Shown: piece by piece, positions 6,680-14,722 of the stretch
Layout of the letters: each line of letters opens with the position of its first letter
How positions within the stretch are numbered: the first letter of the stretch is position 1
NCBI GenBank assembly: GCA_964531735.1
Contig: CAZHGD010000058.1
Location: 1 to 39,989 of the forward strand
Source of the DNA: CAZHGD01 sp964531735
GTDB lineage: Bacteria; Armatimonadota; UBA10988
Length of the DNA stretch: 39,989 bases
Direction of reading: 5' to 3'
Notes under the pieces: model-generated
The model's database searches: none
What the model was told of the DNA's origin: nothing
The model's input: only the letters and a program-made list of their open reading frames with translations
Position numbers and translations under genes: made by a program

Positions 6680-8995
6680 CTACGGCTTCGGCGGCCAGAC
6701 CACACCGGCGGCCTCGCCCGGCCGCAAGGTCAGCACCCCTGTCGCGCCCGTCTCGGTCAACGCCGGGCCGAACAGCCGCGTCGCCCGGCCGACATCCAGC
6801 CGCTGGTCGTTGCCCTCATCGTAGTTGACCAGCACCGCCAACCGGCCGCGCGGCGACTGCCAGGCCCACTGCCGTAGCGTCGGCGCGCCGGTGTTGTGCG
6901 GCGAGACCGTCAGGCGCTGATCACCCACGATCACGGTGCGGCTGGGCTCGGCTGCCGGCGCCAACTCCAGACCGGGCCAGCGCGTGGCGTCCTGGAGGTA
7001 CGGCGCCATCAGCGTGATCTCGCTCAGGCTCTGCCGCGCGGCGTTCAGGTACTCGGCGTCGAGCGCCTCGATGCCGACCCAGAGCACCGCGCCGCGCCCG
7101 CCGCTGGCCGCGGTCGCGAGCAGGTTCTGCCGCAGTTGGGCAGGCGAGGGGAAGATGTTGGCGACGACCAGATCGGACAGCAGCACGAATGGGATGACCG
7201 GCGCGCGGGTGTGTTCGCAGGTCGAGCGGACGTCGTCGGCATAGGCCGTGCCGACCTCGTAGATCATCGGCGCATGGAAGGCCACCTCGGGCTCGAACAG
7301 GCGGATGTCCAGGCCGCGGCGCGCGGTCCACTCGGTGTACGCCGGCCCGCACAGACCCACCCGCACGTCGGGCTTGACGGCGTGGATCGCCGCGCAGTGA
7401 TGCTTGACGATCTGGCCGTTCTGCCAAGCGCGGAAGCGGCCCCAGGCGTCGTTGGGCCACTCCTGCAGGGCCTGCGGCGTCAGGCCGGCGACCTGCTCGA
7501 GCGGCAGTTTGGCCTGGGCCGCGAAGGCCTGGCGGCAGCGGGCGCAGAAGCAGCAGTCGAAGTACGGCGGCTCGAAGTTGATGATCAGCGTCGCCGTGTC
7601 GGCCTGCAGGCGACCGCGGTAGCCGGCGCAGAGCGTCGACCACCACGGTTCGGCCCGGTCGACCTGCGCCTGCGGGCACATCAGCGCCGGCGTCTGGTGT
7701 GGCCGGTCGTAGACGAGCGGGAATTCCTTGCCGCCCGGCTGGTTGTAGCCGTCCCAGTGCCAGGCCCAGGTCATGAAGCCCCGCCGGGCCAGCTCCTGGT
7801 CGACCGCGTGGCACTCCACGCGGTGGCTGCTCAGGCTCAGACCGCCCTCGATGCCGGCGTAAGCCAGATAGTCGAGTACGGCCTGCCGACCCGCGGTCGT
7901 CGGCAAGCGTAGGGCGTCGGTGTGCTGCGCATAGAGCGGGAAGTGAGGCGGGCGCGGACCGGCGCCCGCGGCGCGCGGCGCCAACTGCGCCGGCAGTTCG
8001 TGCTCCGGCCCGAGCTGGCCGGCGCATTCGGTCCGCCAGCGCCAGACGAACCGTTGCGGGCAGCCGGCGGCCACCTCCGCATGGATGAAGTGGTACGCCG
8101 TCCACTCTGGTCCGCCCGGTCGCAGGCGTGCACCGAGCTCCTTGGCCCGGAGCGGCAGTCGCCACCGCAGCGCGGTCACGCCCTGACGCACGACGGGCTC
8201 CGGCGACACGGTCACCGGCTCGGGAATCGTCTCGCGGCTGCACACCACCGGCCCGCGGATGGTCACCTGCGGTGGGGCCTCGATGATCAGGTGCGGCGCC
8301 GCCACCTGCTCGCGGCGGCCCCAGAAGAACAGGCTGACCGGGTTCACCGCGCCGGGCAGCAGGTGCAGCGTGCCGTCGGGCCGGCGCTGGGCCGGGTACC
8401 ACATGGCCTGGAGCGGCGCGCCGTCATCCGGTGGTGCAGGGCGCTGTCTGACGACCACCTCCAGCGCGGCCCCGGGCGCGAGTTCATCAAGCTGGAGGTC
8501 GGTGAACCACGCGTAGCCCGGGGCGCCCCACAGCTTGCATTGCAAGCGGCCCCAGGTGGCATCGGCCCGCGTGCGGAAGGCGACGGTGTAGGGCTGCCAG
8601 TCCTGGGTGCCGGTCAGGTAGGGCGAGACGTGCCAGTTGGCCGCGGCCTCGACGCCGTTCTCGTACAGGATGACGTAGGCCCGCCCGCCCGGCTGGACCG
8701 CCGCGCGCATGGCGCGGAACGACAGCCGGTACGCGGTGTTCGGCTTGAGGGCGAGCCGGTCGGTGTACGTCCAGGTGGCCCGAGCGGCGGCATCGCGGGC
8801 CTGCAAGCGGAGGGAGCGGCCGCCGGCCGGCTCGGATGGATCGAGGGTGCCGCTGACGTCGCCGCGGGTGGCGTCGAAGCGCCAACCAGCCGGCTGACCG
8901 TCGCGCACCGGCGCGAAGTCCTCGTGCCAGACCACCGCCGCTCGCGCCGTGGACAGCGCGAGCAGGCCACACACCCAGACCAGTCGCTGCGCCAT
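6680..8995 (-). CDS. Secreted glycoside-hydrolase-like protein with N-terminal carbohydrate-binding-like domain
   Basis: 771 residues, starting at the ATG at 8995, which has a strong AGGAGG eight bases upstream. The first 19 residues (MAQRLVWVCGLLALSTARA) look like a cleavable signal peptide. Residues about 20-165 resemble a CBM4/9-type jelly roll (LKPNTAYRLSFRAM, YAWFTDLQLDEL). The rest looks like a TIM-barrel glycosidase fold, with INFEPPYFDCCFCARC near residues 475-490. A Cys-x2-Cys-Arg-x3-Phe pattern of this kind occurs in hypothetical glycosidase families near GH42. A small beta domain ends the chain (RPGEAAGVVWPP). The glutamate in NFEPPY is a catalytic candidate by position only. It is probably an extracytoplasmic polysaccharide-degrading enzyme of unknown specificity. 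It is transcribed divergently from the beta-helix gene at 9138. Confidence 0.75.
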   Translation of the reverse strand: MAQRLVWVCGLLALSTARAAVVWHEDFAPVRDGQPAGWRFDATRGDVSGTLDPSEPAGGRSLRLQARDAAARATWTYTDRLALKPNTAYRLSFRAMRAAVQPGGRAYVILYENGVEAAANWHVSPYLTGTQDWQPYTVAFRTRADATWGRLQCKLWGAPGYAWFTDLQLDELAPGAALEVVVRQRPAPPDDGAPLQAMWYPAQRRPDGTLHLLPGAVNPVSLFFWGRREQVAAPHLIIEAPPQVTIRGPVVCSRETIPEPVTVSPEPVVRQGVTALRWRLPLRAKELGARLRPGGPEWTAYHFIHAEVAAGCPQRFVWRWRTECAGQLGPEHELPAQLAPRAAGAGPRPPHFPLYAQHTDALRLPTTAGRQAVLDYLAYAGIEGGLSLSSHRVECHAVDQELARRGFMTWAWHWDGYNQPGGKEFPLVYDRPHQTPALMCPQAQVDRAEPWWSTLCAGYRGRLQADTATLIINFEPPYFDCCFCARCRQAFAAQAKLPLEQVAGLTPQALQEWPNDAWGRFRAWQNGQIVKHHCAAIHAVKPDVRVGLCGPAYTEWTARRGLDIRLFEPEVAFHAPMIYEVGTAYADDVRSTCEHTRAPVIPFVLLSDLVVANIFPSPAQLRQNLLATAASGGRGAVLWVGIEALDAEYLNAARQSLSEITLMAPYLQDATRWPGLELAPAAEPSRTVIVGDQRLTVSPHNTGAPTLRQWAWQSPRGRLAVLVNYDEGNDQRLDVGRATRLFGPALTETGATGVLTLRPGEAAGVVWPPKP

Positions 8996-9124
8996 GCTGC
9001 TGACCTCCTCGAACGTGGCGTGGCACCCGAGCATCTCGGCAGAGCGGTTTGGCCAACCGGGCCGCGTGACCTGCGCCGTGGGCAGGACGTTCGTCGCCGG
9101 CGGGCAAACTACGCGGCGGTGCAC

Positions 9125-9130
9125 AAGGGA
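9125..9130 (+). promoter_or_regulatory. Ribosome binding site selecting the GTG start at 9138
   Basis: AAGGGA, 7 bases before GTG. An overlapping ATG at 9130 is in another frame that stays open only briefly. Confidence 0.55.
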
Positions 9131-9137
9131 TGTTGCC

Positions 9138-10331
9138 GTGGAAGAGACTCTGTCGGTCATCACGCCGAATGCGTACCGCGGCTCCGATGTCGAGCGCATC
9201 AACCAGGCCATTGCGGCCGCCGCCGGTACCGGTCGGCGAGTGGTCATCCCGCGCCGCAACCAGGCGGCCGACGGTGAGCGAACGGTCTGGCTGCTCGACT
9301 CGGCGATCCTGGTCCCGAGCGGCACCACGCTCGTCCTCGATCACTGCCACCTGAAGCTGTCGGACCACTGCCGCGACAACTTCATCCGCAGCGCCAACTG
9401 CGGTCTCGGCCTCACCGACATCCGGCCGCTGCACGACATCCACATCAGCGGTCTCGGCTCGGTGGTGCTGTCAGGGGCCGACCGACCGCGCGCCACGGGC
9501 GACAGCGGCAAGACGCTCGGCCGGCAGACCTACGGCACCGACGCCGGCGTGGCCGGCGAGAGTCAGACGGGTGACTGGCGCAACATCGGCATCCTGTTCG
9601 CGCAAGTCGAGCGCTTCAGCATCGAGCGGCTGGCCCTGGTGGACACCCACTGCTGGGCCATCTCGCTGGAGCGGTGCGCGCACGGCGTGCTGCGCGACCT
9701 GGACTTCGCTTCCAGTGGCACCAAGCGCATCGACGGCACGGCTCAGACCATCCTGAACCAGGACGGCATCGACCTGCGGCTGGGCTGCCACGACATCCTG
9801 ATCGAGAACATCACCGGCTACACCGGCGACGACCTGATCGCGCTGACGGCGATCCCGGTCGCCGGCAGCGTGGCCGGCGGCACCCGGTCGACGATGGTCA
9901 GTTCCTGCGTGGCCCGCAGCGAGGGGCGCGACGACATTCGCCAGGTGATCATCCGCAACGTCAAGGGCTACTGCCGCGGCGGGCACCACATCGTGCGGCT
10001 GCTCAACACGCCGGGCGTGCGCCTGTACGACGTGGTCGTCGACGGCCTGCTCGACACCTCGCCGGGCACCATGCGGTGCCGCGCGGCGGTCAAGATCGGC
10101 GACAGCCACTACGGTGGCGGCGTGGCCCCGCTGGGCGACACCTCGCGCGTGGTCGTCCACAACGTCATCACTCGCGCGCAGCATGGCGTGCTGATCGGCG
10201 GCTCGTTGTGCGATTCGGTGATCGACAAGGTCATCTGCCACGGCGGCGCGGTCGAGCCGGTGACCATTGCGGCCGGTGCTGAGCGGGTGCGGGCGGTGGC
10301 CATGACGAACCTGCACGTCAGCGGCGGCTGA
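9138..10331 (+). CDS. Right-handed beta-helix protein with GH28-like aspartates
   Basis: 397 residues from the GTG at 9138, chosen for the AAGGGA upstream. The open frame reaches back to 8949, but that would overlap the divergent gene's start. The opening (NAYRGSDVERINQAIAAA) is typical of pectate-lyase or polygalacturonase-type helices. NQDGID (207-212) followed 22 residues later by GDD (230-232) matches the spacing of the catalytic aspartates of GH28 polygalacturonases. The downstream GHG and RIK motifs are not clear: GGHH at 281-284 and IVR at 285-287 stand near that place. With this start there is no signal peptide, which is odd for a pectin-type enzyme. It may act on an imported oligosaccharide, or be a non-catalytic relative. 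A polygalacturonase-like hydrolase is possible, not certain. Confidence 0.75.
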   Translation: MEETLSVITPNAYRGSDVERINQAIAAAAGTGRRVVIPRRNQAADGERTVWLLDSAILVPSGTTLVLDHCHLKLSDHCRDNFIRSANCGLGLTDIRPLHDIHISGLGSVVLSGADRPRATGDSGKTLGRQTYGTDAGVAGESQTGDWRNIGILFAQVERFSIERLALVDTHCWAISLERCAHGVLRDLDFASSGTKRIDGTAQTILNQDGIDLRLGCHDILIENITGYTGDDLIALTAIPVAGSVAGGTRSTMVSSCVARSEGRDDIRQVIIRNVKGYCRGGHHIVRLLNTPGVRLYDVVVDGLLDTSPGTMRCRAAVKIGDSHYGGGVAPLGDTSRVVVHNVITRAQHGVLIGGSLCDSVIDKVICHGGAVEPVTIAAGAERVRAVAMTNLHVSGG

Positions 10332-10403
10332 GCGGGTCAGCGGCGGTTGCGCCCGGCCGTGCGGGGGTACCACACCATCGACACGGTCTCGGAGGCAGAC
10401 CCC

Positions 10404-11060
10404 ATGCCACGCGTCTTCGAGGAGTACCAGCGCCGGATCGTCAGCTACCAGTTGAAGAGCACGCTGGCCGGCTGCTTGCTCGTGGTTCCGGTGGCTGCCG
10501 CCGTGACGGCGCTGTTCGGACCGGCGGCCGGTGGGCCGACGGCGCTACTGGCCTGGCTGCTCTGGCTGTTCGAACGGGGCATCTTGGCGGGCAACCAGGA
10601 GTTGCGCGGCGCCGTGGCCGCCAAGCTCCGCGCCCTGGGCCATCGGGTCGACACCGGCGCCGACCGCTTTGTCGGTCTGGCCTGGCCGTGCTACTACGGC
10701 ACCGCGCGCCGGCAGGTCGAGACCGATGACGATGTCGGCTTCCTGACCGTCGACCGCGACGGCCTGACCTATCTGGGCGACGGCATCGACTTCCACATCG
10801 CCGCGGACAACATCCTGGCCGTGCGCGTGCGACGGCACGCTGCCACGCTCTTCCTGAGCAACCGCGTCGAGGTGGACACTGCCGACGGCGAGCCGCAAGA
10901 GACGGTGGTGTTCGACTCGCGGAACCGCGTGTGGCACAGTGGGTGCAACCGCGACAACTTGGCGCTCTTCCGGCAGGTCCTGGCCGTGATGCGCCCGCAC
11001 GTGGCGGCCGCCCGCCTGCAAGCGGTGGAAGCCGAACGGACGCGACTGCTCGACGCCTGA
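10404..11060 (+). CDS. Membrane protein with PH-like domain, function unknown
   Basis: 218 residues, starting at the ATG at 10404 with GGAGG 8 bases upstream. Two hydrophobic segments (about 20-40 and 44-58) form a hairpin in the membrane, so most of the chain should be cytoplasmic. Residues 105-200 (GFLTVDRDGLTYLGDGIDF onward) read like a bacterial PH/GRAM-type beta domain with a closing helix that carries Glu and Arg. I recognise no catalytic motif. It lies 72 bp after the beta-helix gene and 40 bp before the SRPBCC gene, so the three may be co-transcribed, but nothing links their functions. Confidence 0.75.
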   Translation: MPRVFEEYQRRIVSYQLKSTLAGCLLVVPVAAAVTALFGPAAGGPTALLAWLLWLFERGILAGNQELRGAVAAKLRALGHRVDTGADRFVGLAWPCYYGTARRQVETDDDVGFLTVDRDGLTYLGDGIDFHIAADNILAVRVRRHAATLFLSNRVEVDTADGEPQETVVFDSRNRVWHSGCNRDNLALFRQVLAVMRPHVAAARLQAVEAERTRLLDA

Positions 11061-11100
11061 CCAGCGCCGCGGCCTGACGCGGCTGGAACCAGGTGGCGCC

Positions 11101-11880
11101 ATGGTGAGCGTGACCGTCTTGGCGTTAGTCGTGGTGGTTGGCTTGGGCGCGGTGGGTGCGGCGGTGCGTTGGGGCATGCGCTGGGGCGCCACGCCGGCCG
11201 AGCTGGCTGACGCGATGCCGGGTGACGAGTGGCTCGACGGCCCGGCGCAGGCGCGCGTGGCGATGACGCGGGCCATCAGCATCGAGGCGTCACCCGACGC
11301 GGTGTGGCCGTGGATCGCCCAGATGGGGCGCGGGGCCGGCTGGTACAGTTACGACCGCCTGGACAACGGCGGCCGGCCGTCGGCCCGGCACGTGGTGTCC
11401 TGGATACCGGCGCCGTGCCTGGGTGACGCGGCGGCCATCGGCTATCTGCGGCACCTGGACGCCGGGCGCGAGCTGGCCTGGTGGGTGCCCGGCGAGTGGT
11501 TCCTCGGCGCGACCACGCGCCTGGTGTTCAGCGTACGGCTGCGCGCCGAGGGGACCGGCACCCGTCTGGTCACGCGGATCTCCGGTGACGCCGCGGGCCG
11601 CGGGGCCTGGCTCGTCCGGCTGCTGTTTTGCGCCATCGACAGTGCCATGGCGCGGCGGCAGTTGCTGGGCGTGAGGTGGCGGCTGGCAGGCGGCGCCGAT
11701 CTGCGCGAGCGTGAGACGGGGGCTCGCGATCAGTTCCAGGCGTACGAGGTCATCTACGCCTCAGGCGAACGGGCCGGGACGACCGGCCGCGAGCAGGCTT
11801 CACGCTGGCGCGAAGCGGCGCTCGCAGCCGGTCTGGGGTCCGCACAGCCGGAGGCACGAGCGGTCGGCGATCAGTTGTAG
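11101..11880 (+). CDS. Membrane-anchored SRPBCC-superfamily protein
   Basis: 259 residues, starting at the ATG at 11101 with AGGTGG close upstream. One N-terminal membrane segment (about 3-22) is followed by RAISIEASPDAVWPWIAQMG, the first strand and helix of an SRPBCC (START-like, polyketide cyclase/dehydrase-type) helix-grip fold, then WYSYDRLDNGGR, which is typical of this uncharacterised group. A second hydrophobic stretch lies near residues 165-180. Members bind hydrophobic ligands; no ligand can be named here. The last 10 bases overlap the end of the convergent prepilin gene. The final 40 residues look like a disordered tail. Confidence 0.82.
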   Translation: MVSVTVLALVVVVGLGAVGAAVRWGMRWGATPAELADAMPGDEWLDGPAQARVAMTRAISIEASPDAVWPWIAQMGRGAGWYSYDRLDNGGRPSARHVVSWIPAPCLGDAAAIGYLRHLDAGRELAWWVPGEWFLGATTRLVFSVRLRAEGTGTRLVTRISGDAAGRGAWLVRLLFCAIDSAMARRQLLGVRWRLAGGADLRERETGARDQFQAYEVIYASGERAGTTGREQASRWREAALAAGLGSAQPEARAVGDQL

Positions 11881-12563
11881 GTCTGCTTGTCGTCGACGGT
11901 CCAGGGGCCCAGGCGGCCGTCGACGTAGCCCTTCAACTGGGCATTCTTCATCCACTTGGCGTGGCCGTCGGTGTAGGCGCAGTTGGTGCCTTCGTTGTGC
12001 GGCGCGTCGGTGGTGTCGCCGCGGTAGTAGTTGCCATCGAGCGTGTTGTCGCTGGGCACGATCCGGTTGCAGCGGCCCTCGACCACGGCGAAGGAGCCGC
12101 CGGGATCCGTGACCGACGACAGGGCCGTGTTGCTCAGGCCATTCCAGGTCCGCGAACTGTAGGCGCCGCCGCTGTAGTTGTAGGCGTACTTCGAGTAGAC
12201 CCGGCAGGCCGCGGTGGTGGTGCGCCGGCCGGCGATCCAGTTGCGGGCCGTGCTGTTGTCGCGGCCGGCCACCCAACCCCCACTGGGGCAGTCGTAGAGC
12301 TGCATGCTCTTCATGTACGGGTAGATGACCACGTTCCAGTGGAACGGCAGGCCGTCGTACCGAGGATACCGCTCGTCGAAGTCCTGCGTGTACTGCAGAA
12401 TCGCCAGTCCCATCTGCTTCAGGTTGCTCTGGCAGCTCGACTGCCGCGCCTTCTCGCGGGCCTTGGCGAACACCGGGAACAGGATCGCCGCCAGAATGGC
12501 GATGATCGCGATCACGACCAGTAACTCGATCAGCGTGAAGCCCGTTCGCGACGACCTCAGCAT
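11871..12563 (-). CDS. DUF1559-type prepilin/pseudopilin with H-X9-DG motif
   Basis: 230 residues, starting at the ATG at 12563 with AGGAG upstream. The short basic leader MLRSSRTG is followed by FTLIELLVVIAIIAILAAI, the class III prepilin signal. A prepilin peptidase (PilD-like) would cut after Gly8 and N-methylate the Phe. The hydrophobic helix then runs into LFPVFAKAREKARQSSC, a form abundant in Armatimonadota and Planctomycetota. Near the C-terminus, H-NEGTNCAYT-DG is the H-X9-DG motif of this family. These proteins form a surface or type II secretion-like pseudopilus; genomes of these phyla often carry tens of copies. No other pilus or secretion gene is in view, so it is an orphan copy. 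It has a near-consensus promoter and overlaps the neighbouring SRPBCC gene by 10 bases at the 3' end. Confidence 0.95.
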   Translation of the reverse strand: MLRSSRTGFTLIELLVVIAIIAILAAILFPVFAKAREKARQSSCQSNLKQMGLAILQYTQDFDERYPRYDGLPFHWNVVIYPYMKSMQLYDCPSGGWVAGRDNSTARNWIAGRRTTTAACRVYSKYAYNYSGGAYSSRTWNGLSNTALSSVTDPGGSFAVVEGRCNRIVPSDNTLDGNYYRGDTTDAPHNEGTNCAYTDGHAKWMKNAQLKGYVDGRLGPWTVDDKQTYN

Positions 12564-12608
12564 CTCACTCTCCTGTGCCCCGTACCCGTGCGTTCCCCGT
12601 TTCGCCAG

Positions 12609-12637
12609 ATTATACCTACCCGGGTCTGGTTTTTCAA
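12609..12637 (-). promoter_or_regulatory. Near-consensus sigma70-type promoter of the prepilin gene
   Basis: On the minus strand TTGAAA (12637-12632), a 17-base spacer and TATAAT (12614-12609). The expected leader is about 40 bases. This is the best promoter in the window and suggests strong expression of the pilin. Confidence 0.8.
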
Positions 12638-12752
12638 GGGCTTCGGCCGGCGCGTGCCCGTGCTGTCGGCGGGAGTTGGGTGGCTACTGCGCCTCTGGCG
12701 GGCGGCGCGCGGCGGGGGCCGCTGACCGCAATTGCCGCGGTGCTGGAGTGCC

Positions 12753-12781
12753 TTGTCGCGCGGCGGGCGGAATGGTAGACT
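12753..12781 (+). promoter_or_regulatory. Probable promoter of aroC
   Basis: TTGTCG (12753-12758), 17-base spacer, TAGACT (12776-12781). Transcription would start near 12788. That excludes the in-frame ATG at 12772, which lies just before and partly beside the -10 element, and supports the TTG start at 12799. Confidence 0.5.
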
Positions 12782-12787
12782 GCGCCC

Positions 12788-12795
12788 GGGAGAAG
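12788..12795 (+). promoter_or_regulatory. Ribosome binding site selecting the TTG start of aroC
   Basis: GGGAGAAG ends 3 bases before TTG (GGGAG core 6 bases before). It would be internal if the ATG at 12772 were used. Confidence 0.55.
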
Positions 12796-12798
12796 TGC

Positions 12799-13917
12799 TT
12801 GGGGAGCGTATTCGGCGGCCTGTTCCAGGTGACCACCTTCGGCGAATCGCACGGCGGCGCGGTGGGTGCGGTGGTGGACGGCTGTCCGCCGCGGCTGGCG
12901 CTGTCGGTCGAGGACATTCAGCGCGAACTGGACCGGCGCCGGCCGGGGACCAGTCGCATCACCACGCCGCGGCAGGAAGCCGACCAGGTCGACATCCTCT
13001 CCGGGGTGCTGGACGGCCGCACGCTCGGCACGCCGATCGGCCTGCTGGTGCGCAACCAGGATGCGCGGTCGCACGACTACGAGGAGCTGAGCCGCGTCTA
13101 CCGGCCGTCACATGCCGACTACACCTACCAGGCCAAGTACGGCATCCGGGCCTCGTCGGGCGGCGGGCGCGCTTCGGCCCGGGAGACCATCGGCCGCGTG
13201 GCGGCCGGGGCCATCGCGCGGAAGCTGCTCGCCGAGCGCTACGGGGTGCAGATCGTGGCCTGGGTGAGCCGCATCCACGAACTGGCCGTCGAGTTGGCGC
13301 CGGCCGAGGTGACCGCCGAGCAGGTGGAGACACTGCCCGACGGCTCGCCGAACCATGTGCGCTGTCCCGATCCCCAGATGTCGGCGCGGATGTTCGCGGC
13401 CATCGATCAGGCTCGGGTCGCCGGTGACAGCCTGGGCGGCTGGGTGCGCTGCGTGGCTCGGGGCGTGCCAGCCGGCTGGGGTGAGCCGGTGTTCGACCGG
13501 CTGGAGGCCGATCTGGCCAAGGCGATGCTCTCGCTGCCGGCCAGCAAGGGCTTCGAGATCGGCTCGGGGTTTGCCGGCTCGTGCCTGACCGGCAGTCAGC
13601 ACAACGACCCGTTCTACCTGGCCGATGGGCGAGTCCGCACGCGGACGAACCACAGCGGCGGCGTGCAGGGCGGCATCTCCAACGGCGAGGACATCGTTTT
13701 CCAGGTGGCCTTCAAGCCGACGGCGACGATCCGCTGCGAGCAGGAGACCGTGACCGTCACCGGCGAGCCGACGCGACTCTCGGCGCGCGGCCGGCACGAC
13801 CCGTGCGTCGTGCCGCGGGCGGTGCCGATCGTCGAGGCCATGGCGGCCCTCGTGCTCTGCGACCACGCCCTGCGGCAGGCGGCTCAGTGCGGTTGGTCGC
13901 CGGAGAGCGACCGATGA
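12799..13917 (+). CDS. aroC: Chorismate synthase
   Basis: 372 residues from a TTG start at 12799. The mature sequence then begins MGSVFGGLFQVTTFGESHGG, matching the usual AroC opening (M-G-x-x-F-G); the upstream ATG at 12772 would add nine unusual residues. The enzyme converts 5-enolpyruvylshikimate 3-phosphate to chorismate with reduced FMN, the last shared step of aromatic amino-acid synthesis. Family signatures are all present: TTFGESHGG, the ASGGGRASARETIGRVAAGA block, GFEIGSGF, the TNHSGGVQGGISNG loop and RHDPCVVPRAVPIVEAM. Length fits (E. coli 361). It is a cytosolic homotetramer in characterised species. The gene overlaps the next start by ATGA, so it is coupled to an exported superoxide dismutase, an unusual partner. 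No other shikimate gene is nearby. Confidence 0.97.
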   Translation: MGSVFGGLFQVTTFGESHGGAVGAVVDGCPPRLALSVEDIQRELDRRRPGTSRITTPRQEADQVDILSGVLDGRTLGTPIGLLVRNQDARSHDYEELSRVYRPSHADYTYQAKYGIRASSGGGRASARETIGRVAAGAIARKLLAERYGVQIVAWVSRIHELAVELAPAEVTAEQVETLPDGSPNHVRCPDPQMSARMFAAIDQARVAGDSLGGWVRCVARGVPAGWGEPVFDRLEADLAKAMLSLPASKGFEIGSGFAGSCLTGSQHNDPFYLADGRVRTRTNHSGGVQGGISNGEDIVFQVAFKPTATIRCEQETVTVTGEPTRLSARGRHDPCVVPRAVPIVEAMAALVLCDHALRQAAQCGWSPESDR

Positions 13918-14720
13918 GCGAGCCGGTCCAGCGGCGGCGGTTCCTGCGCCAGGCCGGACTGGGGGCGCTGGGCTGGGCCGGCGTTGGCGGGTGCCGTCGC
14001 CAGGAGCCGGCGAGCGCCTTGGCGGCCGGAGCGGCGCGCCAGCCGGCGGGCGCCGGCGGGCCACCGGCGCGTGTCGGGCCTGGTGAGCATCGGCTGATGG
14101 AGCTGCCCTACGGGCTGGACCAGTTGGCCATCCGTGACTCGGCCAGCCCGGCCGTAACGGGCCTGAGTGCCCGCGTCGTCGAGTGGCACTACCAGAAGCA
14201 CCACGCCGGCTATGTCAAGGCGCTCAACGAGATCGAGCAGGAGTTGGCGGCGATGGCGAGTGCCGATGCCCGCGCCAACTACAGCCCGTACAGCGAACTG
14301 AAGCGCCGCGAGGCGTTCAACGCCAGTGGCATGGTTCTGCACGACCTGTACTGGCAGCAGCTTACGCCGGGCGGCGCGCCGCTGACCGCGTCGATGGCCG
14401 TGTGCCAGCAGTTGCTCCGCGACTTCGGCAGCCTCGAGCGCTGGCGCCGGGACTTCGTGGCGACGGCCGAGACGCCGAGTACCGGCTGGGCCATTCTGGC
14501 TCTGGCGCCCTACGACCGCCGGCTGCACAACTACGCGTGCAGTCTGCACGATCTCGGCGGGGTCTGGGGCGCCGTGCCGCTGCTGGCACTCGACGTGTGG
14601 GAACACGCCTACTACTTCGATTACGGGCCCGACCGGGCCAGCTACATCGAGTCCTTCCTGCGTCTGGTGAACTGGCCCCTGGTCAGTGAGAGGTTCAGCC
14701 GTTGGGCCGGAGGAGGTTGA
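13914..14720 (+). CDS. Tat-exported Fe/Mn superoxide dismutase, possible lipoprotein
   Basis: 268 residues; the ATG at 13914 overlaps the aroC stop (ATGA). The N-terminus has a twin-arginine motif (RRRFLRQAGLG, residues 7-17), a short hydrophobic stretch and GVGGC with Cys27, so it looks like a Tat signal, perhaps of lipoprotein type. An Ala/Pro/Gly linker leads to a complete Fe/Mn SOD domain at about 63-265. All four metal ligands are present: His92 (EWHYQKHH), His143 (VLHDLYW), Asp227 and His231 (LDVWEHAY). It converts superoxide to oxygen and peroxide. Export through Tat suggests that the metal is inserted in the cytosol before transport. Fe versus Mn cannot be settled by eye. It forms a probable operon with aroC and the lipoprotein gene that follows. 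Confidence 0.93.
   Translation: MSEPVQRRRFLRQAGLGALGWAGVGGCRRQEPASALAAGAARQPAGAGGPPARVGPGEHRLMELPYGLDQLAIRDSASPAVTGLSARVVEWHYQKHHAGYVKALNEIEQELAAMASADARANYSPYSELKRREAFNASGMVLHDLYWQQLTPGGAPLTASMAVCQQLLRDFGSLERWRRDFVATAETPSTGWAILALAPYDRRLHNYACSLHDLGGVWGAVPLLALDVWEHAYYFDYGPDRASYIESFLRLVNWPLVSERFSRWAGGG
14709..14716 (+). promoter_or_regulatory. Ribosome binding site selecting the GTG start at 14723
   Basis: GGAGGAGG, inside the end of the superoxide dismutase gene, 6 bases before GTG. A nearer-upstream TTG at 14702 is in frame but has no such site. Confidence 0.6.
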
Positions 14721-14722
14721 CG

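Noticed and set aside
6921..8402. Minus-strand 493-codon frame inside the 6680-8995 gene
   Set aside because: Alternative frame of the same strand with Arg/Gly/Ala-rich sequence. The longer frame has a signal peptide and domains.
11061..11086. Imperfect GC hairpin between the PH-like and SRPBCC genes
   Set aside because: The stem CCAG/CTGG plus CCGCG/CGCGG has a two-base bulge and no T-tract. The next gene's ribosome site follows at once, so termination here is not supported.
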